Below are positions 5,901 through 11,176 of a DNA stretch of 11,176 nt, in pieces (the stretch's first letter is position 1; each line of letters starts with the position of its first letter). The notes beneath the pieces were generated by a model. That model had not been told where the DNA came from. It searched no databases and was given only the letters and a program-made list of their open reading frames with translations. This stretch comes from an uncultured Ruminococcus sp. (GTDB lineage: Bacteria > Bacillota > Clostridia > Oscillospirales > Ruminococcaceae), in the NCBI GenBank assembly GCA_947175975.1, contig CAMWOX010000036.1, positions 1 through 11,176 on the forward strand, given 5' to 3'. The position numbers were made by a program, and so were the translations under genes.

Positions 5901-6278
5901 TCATTGCTCCTTTTGATTGAAATTTTTGAATCGCTTCACGATCCGGAGAACCCATTGCGCATCTGGATTAATTTCGGCATAATTCTCAAAAATACTGATC
6001 ATTTCCATGATGACAATATAAGTAAATACGCAGAATGCGGTGACTGCTCCTGTGATCGTGGAAATTTCTGCTACATCGTAATATCTGCCCAGTACATTGA
6101 TGCCAAGATCCAGACCGCAGGATGCTGTCATAATCAGGATTTCGGCTAATTTGTGTAATCCACCGATCCGCATGTTACGGCTGCTGATCGCATTCTTACA
6201 GTATGCCTTGATGATCCCGGTCAGATAATCCACAACTGCCAGTCCTGTGATAATAAAAATCATAATTATATATTGCAT
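5901..6278 (-). CDS. Phage holin (toxin secretion/phage lysis holin, family 4 type)
   Basis: A 125-residue membrane protein that would permeabilise the cytoplasmic membrane at a set time and let the GH25 endolysin reach the wall. Hydrophobic segments lie at about 3-24, 42-62 and 73-97, giving three membrane spans or two spans plus a re-entrant stretch. The family signature is clear: VVDYLTGIIKA (15-25), then SS...GGLHKLAEIL (32-48), where the DxxTG and the glycine-lysine pair are conserved, and a charged C-terminal tail (RIVKRFKNFNQKEQ). Length is normal for the family. The ATG at 6276-6278 has GAGGT upstream, overlapping the end of the preceding repeat-protein gene. Placement next to a fibre gene and just before the lysozyme is the usual lysis module of Clostridia prophages. 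Confidence 0.88.
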   Translation of the reverse strand: MQYIIMIFIITGLAVVDYLTGIIKAYCKNAISSRNMRIGGLHKLAEILIMTASCGLDLGINVLGRYYDVAEISTITGAVTAFCVFTYIVIMEMISIFENYAEINPDAQWVLRIVKRFKNFNQKEQ

Positions 6279-6287
6279 TTTTTTACC

Positions 6288-6827
6288 TCATTCCGTCAAA
6301 TTTATTTTTTCTGTGGAAAACTTTAGATGAAAAACTATGTTTTTTCGTTCCGGAAAGCGAAAATTAATAATTGTATTTCCAGTAAGCGTAGTGCTTGTAC
6401 TTGTTTTTTTGAATCCTGCACCGAGTCCCGACATGGAAAATGCACGAAAAACAGGAGCGTTTGGCTTTTCTTCTGCCATGTCAATAATATAAGGAAAGCC
6501 AAAATTTACATTATTTTTAAATTTCCAGATTGATTTGACAGAAGTATAGTCGTATTTTTCAGTAATTCCAAAATCTGTTATAACCGGATAACCGTCATTT
6601 TCATCTTCCTGGATAGTCCAGACAGATTTTACAGAAATATAGTCATATTTTTTTGCAATTCCGGCACATGTGTTAAATGGATAGCCCTGATTCTTATCTT
6701 TTTGTATGTTTATAACAGATTTGACGGATAAATAACAATAGGATTCTGTGATTCCGGTATCTGTTACAAACGGATAGCCATTGTTAATGATGTTATCCTG
6801 TGACCAGATGTCTTCTTCCCAGCTCAT
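6288..6827 (-). CDS. Tail-tip protein built of 31-residue GYP repeats
   Basis: A 179-residue protein of unknown function. The first two thirds are three full repeats and one partial repeat with an exact period of 31 residues: NGYP at 16-19, QGYP at 47-50, DGYP at 78-81 and FGFP at 109-112, each preceded by an aromatic-rich, acidic segment (for example SVKSVWTIQEDEND) and followed by ITDxGITEKYDY. Similar tryptophan plus N/DGYP repeats occur in surface and phage proteins of Firmicutes, often as carbohydrate- or surface-contacting modules; that is family knowledge, not evidence of the ligand here. Residues 120-179 form a different, beta-rich C-terminal domain (AFSMSGLGAGFKKTST, then TIINFRFPERKNIVF). 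No signal peptide or membrane segment. Its position between the beta-helix-like protein and the holin, in the same operon, suggests a tail-tip or fibre component. AAAAGGTG lies upstream of the ATG. Confidence 0.7.
   Translation of the reverse strand: MSWEEDIWSQDNIINNGYPFVTDTGITESYCYLSVKSVINIQKDKNQGYPFNTCAGIAKKYDYISVKSVWTIQEDENDGYPVITDFGITEKYDYTSVKSIWKFKNNVNFGFPYIIDMAEEKPNAPVFRAFSMSGLGAGFKKTSTSTTLTGNTIINFRFPERKNIVFHLKFSTEKINLTE
6483..6806 (-). repeat. Degenerate 93-bp coding tandem repeat
   Basis: The DNA encoding residues 8-115 of the repeat protein consists of three full 93-base units and one partial unit, visible from the GYP/GFP codons spaced exactly 93 bases apart (starting at 6779, 6686, 6593 and 6500 on the minus strand). 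The copies have diverged in sequence but not in length. Confidence 0.7.
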
Positions 6828-6848
6828 GTGCGTTCACCTTTTCTGTTA

Positions 6849-7700
6849 TTATGGAAAAAAGCCGATACTTGCAAGATATTCTTTGCTTTTCAGCTGATCC
6901 GGTGTAACTTCTACCAGTCTGCTGCTCACGGTCAGATTTTCCGGTTTGTTTTGTATCGCAATCAAAGAAGTGTTCGAAGCACTTCCCAATTGTGTAAGCT
7001 CAACTGTTACATCGGCGTCGACTTCCGGATCAATCAGCACAACGTAACAATGTTCGTTTGTTGCTTTGTAAAGTGAAAAAGATCCGCTTCCGATGTTACT
7101 GATTTTTGGATTTACAAGAATAAATCCGGATTTTGCTGCCGCAGTTGCGATCAAAGGTTGATTGGTCTTAATCAACTGTAGATCATACAGAGTAAAATTG
7201 CAGTTTTCAAATGTCGAGCTGCTGAATGGATAAGCCGTTGTTGCTGCTACATAGGTCAGATTTCCGGCACAATTTGTAAACTTGATGCAGTCCGAAGAAA
7301 AAAAACCATAATAGCCTACTGTTTTCATAGAAAATTTACAGTTTACAAATGTTTTAGTTCCGTAGGATGCATAAATTGTTTGATTGAACGATGTTCTTTT
7401 GTGTTCACAGTCCACAAAAGATAAGTTTTCTATCTGGATGTTTTCCCTCGTCGTGACATTGATAAAATTAGCCGCATAGACCGTAATGCCTTTGATGCTT
7501 TTTTGTTCGTCTGCATAGATGTGTTTACAAGCAATTTCCAGACAGTTTGTCAATTCGCCTGTATAAGATGGATCGCTTGCTGCATCAATGTCAGCAATGA
7601 CTTTCACATAGGCATCAGTTTTTTTGATGCAATCTAAAAAATCTGTTAAAGTATTGACACAATAAGGATTGTCCTCTGTTCCTGTTCCTGTGTATGCCAT
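6849..7700 (-). CDS. Beta-helix-like tail spike or fibre protein
   Basis: A 283-residue protein starting MAYTGTGTEDNPYCVNTLTDF, a phrase typical of phage and surface proteins that fold as right-handed parallel beta-helices. From about residue 65 to 215 there are recurring short beta-type stretches ending in asparagine or cysteine ladders (IENLSFVDCEH, TFVNCKFSM, IKFTNCAGNL, TFENCNFTL, ILVNPKISNI), the spacing expected of helix coils. The end, VTPDQLKSKEYLASIGFFP, is a recurrent C-terminus of phage structural proteins in this group. Spikes of this fold bind, and sometimes cleave, cell-surface polysaccharide; no catalytic residues can be assigned here, so enzymatic activity is not claimed. The gene starts four bases after the preceding stop, with AGGGAG upstream of the ATG. 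Confidence 0.7.
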   Translation of the reverse strand: MAYTGTGTEDNPYCVNTLTDFLDCIKKTDAYVKVIADIDAASDPSYTGELTNCLEIACKHIYADEQKSIKGITVYAANFINVTTRENIQIENLSFVDCEHKRTSFNQTIYASYGTKTFVNCKFSMKTVGYYGFFSSDCIKFTNCAGNLTYVAATTAYPFSSSTFENCNFTLYDLQLIKTNQPLIATAAAKSGFILVNPKISNIGSGSFSLYKATNEHCYVVLIDPEVDADVTVELTQLGSASNTSLIAIQNKPENLTVSSRLVEVTPDQLKSKEYLASIGFFP

Positions 7701-7704
7701 AAAA

Positions 7705-8037
7705 TCAGCTCCCTTGTACGGATGGTCTGATAATTAGAACACCAGCAAGTTTCCGATAGCTTAGACCGGACGCATCTTTCAGTCTGAAATGCATGTAGTA
7801 TGTTCCATGCAAATTGGCAGTGTCATTGCTGGTAAGCTGAACGTGAAAGCATTCATCCGAAAAAGTGCAGTTTTTCGTTAGTTTTGCCGTACCAAGCAAT
7901 TTTTGATCTTCCAGGATGAGCTGCATTGTAAAGTTTTCTGGTGAATCAGATTCGATATGGATCTGAAACGTTTCCAGTGTGTCACCCTGCAAGCATTCCA
8001 TGGTTGGCATTGTATCATAAAATTTGAATGTCTGCAT
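7705..8037 (-). CDS. Small beta-sandwich baseplate/tail-tip protein (BppU N-terminal-like)
   Basis: A 110-residue protein without membrane segments. The pattern CLQGDTLETFQIHIES near the start, a middle strand-rich region, and GTYYMHFRLKDASG...LAGVLII at the end resemble the N-terminal domain of BppU-type baseplate adaptor proteins, which begin with a QGDT phrase and link receptor-binding proteins to the tail tip. The resemblance is a pattern match only. The position between Tal and the beta-helix-like protein fits an adaptor role. AAGGAG lies 6 bases before the ATG. Confidence 0.55.
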   Translation of the reverse strand: MQTFKFYDTMPTMECLQGDTLETFQIHIESDSPENFTMQLILEDQKLLGTAKLTKNCTFSDECFHVQLTSNDTANLHGTYYMHFRLKDASGLSYRKLAGVLIIRPSVQGS

Positions 8038-8056
8038 AAATTCTCCTTATTGATAG

Positions 8057-10006
8057 TCAGTCTAAACCAGTCACCATAATACCATTTTTGAAATAATAGG
8101 TTGTATTTCCGATATTGTAGCCTGATAGATAGCTAAATCTTGTTTTATTCATCTGTAAATAGCCATTTTCGTCAATCCATGCATCAGTCACAACTTCAAT
8201 TTCCGAATAGTTAAGTTCTACATTATTAACGAAAGTCATGCCGCCAGTTGTTCCAGTTCCGCCATTAATACTGAACAGGTTGCACCTGAATTGAATCGCA
8301 TCGGCATCAACAGCAAGTCCGTTGTAGGTGATATTATTATCTACATCTGTGATTTGTCCGGTTGCATTGATAGTGGTATAGGTGCTGCCGCCCTGACCGC
8401 CGATCAAATTACCGCCGTCGAGTTTCATCCAGTAGTCAGAACTGTTTCTGGTCTTGATACTTCCCAGAATATCCGCTCCGTTCTGGTCAAATAAGCAGAC
8501 AACCTCACCGGAAGCATTCCGAACATTGATCACACCGTTATCGTTGTTGTAGCCTCCAACTGTCAGCGTTCCACCTTTGATCCGGTCAGCATACATTGTA
8601 CCTGATGTGATGTAGTCAGCAACAATTGCCCCGTCCATGGTCATAGCAATCCCATATTCACCGTTATATGCTCCGCCCGGCTCATCACTATGGCTATAAC
8701 CAAGCCCATTAATATTTAAACGCAAGATTTCGGTTGCGGTGTCTTTGCTGTCTGTGTTCATGATTAAGATTTCTTCTGGCTCTACAACAACATGTCCATG
8801 CGTTGCGGCAGTAATCAAAGCAGAAGCGTTGTCTTTGGCTTGTTGCAGGATTTCCGATTTTTGTTTTGGTACTTCATAAGAGACATAATTTCGAGTTTGT
8901 GTTACAACATCTGTCACGCATTCTGCCTTGTCACCAATTTGAATTGTGGGTTGATATGGACTAAAAATATTGACTGTCCTACGAATAATCTTCAAATATT
9001 CATCAAGACCAATCAATTGATTGACAAATCGGTAGGTATTCCCTGCTCGGAAACTGTCCGCTGCCTTGCCAATCGTGGATAAATCTAGCACAACTGCCTG
9101 ATAATTTTTCTTGATCTGGCAGGATTGCTTTAAATATTCCTGCCCTCTGGTGAGAAGATTTTCGGGAAGTGTGACATCATCCCAGGTGTAAGTGCCACAT
9201 TTCACGCCGTATTTTATAATAGCATCCTCATCATCAATATACGGACAGCCGTTGTTCACTCCAGAGATTGTCAGCCGTTCCGCTGTTTCAGCGTTGATCT
9301 GACAGCCTAGCGGATAGAGCCTTGTGATGATGCCAGTCACGTCTGTGCCAGAAGAAATGCTTTTCATGTTGACAGCGATTTCTATTTTTGTATCACAGAT
9401 TTGACCAAAATCTTCTTCTTTGTAATAATCAAGCAAGACCTGATTATTTTCATTTCGCCTTGTACGCAGAATGCCACCTAATCTTGAAATCAGATTTTCC
9501 TTGATTTCGTCCATAGTAGACCTCTGTGCCGTAGTTTTGCTTGCATCTCCGTGTACTGTCACAGCTCCCAACAGAATACAACGCTCCGGGCTGTGCCAAC
9601 TCATAATATAATTATGATAATCCAGCAGACTGGCGAGAAAGCCAGTTACTTCGGTGTCCTGGTAGTGATGATATAACTGTACAGAATCGCATAAATAGCC
9701 TAATATGCCCTCACAAATAAGCTTTTTTGTGATAACGCCGTTGCTGTCCATAGATTCTTCTGATACTTGCAGAATGCGTCCATCAAACTCCACTTCGTTT
9801 GTTCTGGTGTTAATAATCCTGACAAGTGTTGTTAATTCGTGTAGATTTGCATAAGCAGGATTCTGTAGCGGCACAGTGATATTGGCAGAATCTACAGAAT
9901 CTAGCTCGTCTGTAAAATCACAGTCAGATACCCGTCTCAGACTTTGCGGATTCATTTCATGCAATAACTCCGTTACGCCGTTGTTCTCAATTTCTATCTG
10001 ATACAT
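8057..10006 (-). CDS. Tail-associated endopeptidase/spike protein (Tal family)
   Basis: A 649-residue tail-tip protein of the prophage endopeptidase-tail family, which forms the trimeric hub below the distal tail ring and often takes part in wall penetration. Residues 1-370 correspond to the conserved hub: SLRRVSDCDFTDELDSVDSANI near the start, FDGRILQVSE (75-84), the long middle around ENLISRLGGILRTRR (171-185), and VTGIITRLYPLG (224-235). A helical linker (380-405) precedes a C-terminal segment (about 425-515) with a well-conserved phage pattern: ATEILRLNINGLGYS, TMDGAIVADYITSGTMYADR and GGTLTVGG. The last part (about 520-649) is beta-rich and ends YYFKNGIMVTGLD. I chose ATG at 10004-10006 over a TTG one codon upstream because GGAGG sits 7 bases before it; its A overlaps the TGA of the distal tail gene, so the two are probably translationally coupled. 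Whether this copy has peptidase activity cannot be seen. Confidence 0.88.
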   Translation of the reverse strand: MYQIEIENNGVTELLHEMNPQSLRRVSDCDFTDELDSVDSANITVPLQNPAYANLHELTTLVRIINTRTNEVEFDGRILQVSEESMDSNGVITKKLICEGILGYLCDSVQLYHHYQDTEVTGFLASLLDYHNYIMSWHSPERCILLGAVTVHGDASKTTAQRSTMDEIKENLISRLGGILRTRRNENNQVLLDYYKEEDFGQICDTKIEIAVNMKSISSGTDVTGIITRLYPLGCQINAETAERLTISGVNNGCPYIDDEDAIIKYGVKCGTYTWDDVTLPENLLTRGQEYLKQSCQIKKNYQAVVLDLSTIGKAADSFRAGNTYRFVNQLIGLDEYLKIIRRTVNIFSPYQPTIQIGDKAECVTDVVTQTRNYVSYEVPKQKSEILQQAKDNASALITAATHGHVVVEPEEILIMNTDSKDTATEILRLNINGLGYSHSDEPGGAYNGEYGIAMTMDGAIVADYITSGTMYADRIKGGTLTVGGYNNDNGVINVRNASGEVVCLFDQNGADILGSIKTRNSSDYWMKLDGGNLIGGQGGSTYTTINATGQITDVDNNITYNGLAVDADAIQFRCNLFSINGGTGTTGGMTFVNNVELNYSEIEVVTDAWIDENGYLQMNKTRFSYLSGYNIGNTTYYFKNGIMVTGLD

Positions 10007-10737
10007 CAAATTACCTCCGGTACTCTGTCAAGCTGATAGTTTAGAAATTTCGTCCATCCTTCGGGGCTGTTATCCCAGATGCCAGAACCGCATTGTGTAG
10101 CAAATGTCTGTACCAGTGCTGCATCATTTGCTGTGATTCTGCCGTCACGATCTGCATCGGCAAGCAGTTCCTGTTCTTCTGTTAAACCAGATTCCATGCC
10201 TGTATTAAGATTGGCAGCCGCTGACAGAATTTTAGCTGCATCTACGGCACTGACACGCCCATCACCATTTATATCAGGATAACGGCAGTCAGAAACAGGA
10301 ATTGCAAGACGTTTTGATACAACAGATGGAATCTTGAAAGGATCAGCTGCAAAAGTGACAGTAATTTCAGCGATTACGCCATTTGTATAGCTTTCTGAAA
10401 TACCTGTACAAATAGCATTGAAATGATATTCTTTTTCAATATCGTCATAAAGTGCAGATTTCTTGATTGGTTCGTAAAGCCAACGTTTGAAGCGTTCTAC
10501 ACGGTCCTTCAGATACTGGATTCCGTTTTCATCTGAAATCATGAACTTATATTGCAGAGTGCGTTCTGCATAACTTGCCTTGCCATACAAAGCGGTAAAA
10601 TCATGTGTAATACTGCTGTATGGCACTCTGTCTGTGATTCTGTCCTTTTCCGGCAATTGGAGTTGTCGTTCTGTGATCGTTGCACCAAAGTCAAGCTGTG
10701 AATGCAGATTATTCCATGTGATTCCGTTTATAAGCAT
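10006..10737 (-). CDS. Distal tail protein carrying a C-terminal type I dockerin
   Basis: A 243-residue protein. Residues 1-136 match the N-terminal ring domain of siphovirus distal tail (Dit) proteins: MLINGITWNN, KDRITDRVPYSS, LQYKFMISDE, SALYDDIEKEYHF and GVIAEITVTFAADPFKIP. After a short linker, residues 150-215 form a type I dockerin: a first calcium loop D155-x-N157-x-D159-G...D166 followed by AAKILSAA, and a second D194-x-D196-x-D198-G...D205 followed by AALVQTF. Dockerins bind cohesin domains of scaffoldins in cellulosomes and amylosomes. A 28-residue tail ending NYQLDRVPEVI follows. Dit proteins assemble as hexamer rings between tail tube and tip, so the virion would present six or more dockerins. 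The place in the operon, after the tape measure and before Tal, is exactly that of a Dit gene. AAGGAGA lies 8 bases before the ATG. Identity of both parts is strong; cohesin binding is inference. Confidence 0.88.
   Translation of the reverse strand: MLINGITWNNLHSQLDFGATITERQLQLPEKDRITDRVPYSSITHDFTALYGKASYAERTLQYKFMISDENGIQYLKDRVERFKRWLYEPIKKSALYDDIEKEYHFNAICTGISESYTNGVIAEITVTFAADPFKIPSVVSKRLAIPVSDCRYPDINGDGRVSAVDAAKILSAAANLNTGMESGLTEEQELLADADRDGRITANDAALVQTFATQCGSGIWDNSPEGWTKFLNYQLDRVPEVI
10093..10290 (-). other. Dockerin type I domain-coding segment
   Basis: Codes for residues 150-215 of the distal tail protein. Both halves have the acidic residues at loop positions 1, 3, 5 and 12, glycine at position 6 and a hydrophobic residue at position 8, as in canonical dockerin F-hand motifs. 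Positions 10-11, which govern cohesin specificity, read AV in the first half and AN in the second, closer to Ruminococcus-type than to the serine-threonine of Clostridium thermocellum. The specificity comparison is from general knowledge of the family. Confidence 0.9.
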
Positions 10738-10742
10738 GATTA

Positions 10743-11144
10743 CTATCTCCTTGCCGAGAGTAACTGAATTTTTCCTAGTGCTGAGTTCATGCGGTCTGCT
10801 GTCGCTCCGACAAGCTTATTGCCATCCAACATTAAAACTTGTCCATTTTCGATTGCCCGTAAGATTCTGTCAAGCTTTTCTGATAAAATGCTATTCGTTG
10901 CGATAGTTTGCATATCAGGCACTTGATATTGTTGTTGCTGTACCGGCAGACGTTCCGGAATGACGGCAGCCTCATTTAACAAATTGTGTGCCATCTGGCG
11001 AATTGCCCTAATTGGTTCATCCTGATTTTCAGTTACACCGCCTGCAACACCATAGTCCAACATTTCGCCAACATAAACCATTGTTTTGGCGGGCGAATGA
11101 ATATCGAATGTATCATAAATCTGATTTAGAGCCTGTTCACATAA
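10743..11144 (-). pseudogene. Tail tape measure protein, 3' fragment
   Basis: The frame is open from 11144 down to the TAG at 10743-10745 and encodes about 133 residues of the C-terminal end of a tape measure protein. IYDTFDIHSPAKTMVYVGEM is the typical SPxK phrase near the C-terminus of these proteins, and MLDGNKLVGATADRMNSALG is their usual ending. Complete tape measure proteins run to many hundreds of residues and fix tail length. Upstream, a TAG at 11145-11147 closes the frame, homology fades near 11138, and the remaining bases look like a rightward promoter. The ATG at 11081 has no ribosome binding site, so the 112-residue frame starting there is not a real gene start. The fragment directly precedes the distal tail gene, the standard order. 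Either an insertion splits the gene or the 5' part is gone; if no intact copy exists, the prophage cannot make tails. Confidence 0.75.
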
Positions 11145-11147
11145 CTA

Positions 11148-11176
11148 TTGACAAGATGAGAAAAATAGTATAAAAT
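11148..11176 (+). promoter_or_regulatory. Rightward promoter at the window edge
   Basis: TTGACA at 11148-11153 and TAAAAT at 11171-11176 are 17 bases apart; TATAAA at 11169-11174 is an alternative -10. The arms ACTATT (11144-11149) and AATAGT (11164-11169) form an inverted repeat across the promoter, which could be a repressor operator. It points away from the tail operon, into DNA beyond the window, and lies just beyond the point where the tape measure homology stops. Confidence 0.55.

Noticed and set aside
6483..6806. 93-bp repeat considered as a CRISPR-like or diversity-generating repeat
   Set aside because: The repeats are degenerate, coding and have no spacers; no reverse transcriptase or template repeat is present in the window.
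10743..11081. The 112-codon frame as a complete small gene
   Set aside because: The same frame continues upstream with conserved tape measure residues, and the internal ATG lacks a ribosome binding site.

Overview
The window looks like the left end of a tailed-phage (siphovirus-type) prophage in a low-to-moderate GC Firmicute. The most likely host is a Ruminococcus-like member of the Oscillospirales: the tail genes belong to Clostridia prophage families, the ribosome binding sites are strong AGGAGG types, and one tail protein carries a type I dockerin, a module characteristic of cellulosome- or amylosome-forming anaerobes. The host assignment is an inference from gene families, not from a marker gene.

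Right part, minus strand, about 3531-11144: a compact late operon read right to left. In order of transcription it encodes the 3' end of a tail tape measure gene (cut off upstream), a distal tail protein whose C-terminal part is a dockerin, a tail endopeptidase/spike protein (Tal), a small beta-sandwich protein, a beta-helix-like protein, a protein built from 31-residue repeats, a phage holin, a tail fibre with a pyocin-knob-like end, a GH25 lysozyme and a DNA methyltransferase. Genes are 1-22 bases apart or overlap, and most starts have a clear Shine-Dalgarno sequence, so they are probably translated from one message. Together they form the tail tip and receptor-binding apparatus plus the lysis cassette.

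Left part, plus strand, 1-3161: AT-rich accessory DNA with a different character. It holds the C-terminal end of a serine recombinase, a RES-domain protein (NAD-degrading toxin family) without a visible antitoxin, an antisense N-terminal scrap of an unrelated tail protein, an unrecognised 327-residue protein behind a near-consensus promoter, and a C-terminally membrane-anchored protein whose 5' end looks broken. This looks like a mosaic cargo/defence zone next to the prophage late operon. The two parts are separated by about 370 bases with three back-to-back inverted repeats.

The most interesting observation is the dockerin on the distal tail protein. Both calcium loops are canonical. Because distal tail proteins form rings at the tail tip, the virion would display several dockerins, which could dock on cohesins of the host's surface scaffoldins. 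A second point is that the tape measure gene is interrupted near the right edge, where a rightward promoter begins, suggesting that a mobile element has inserted there.
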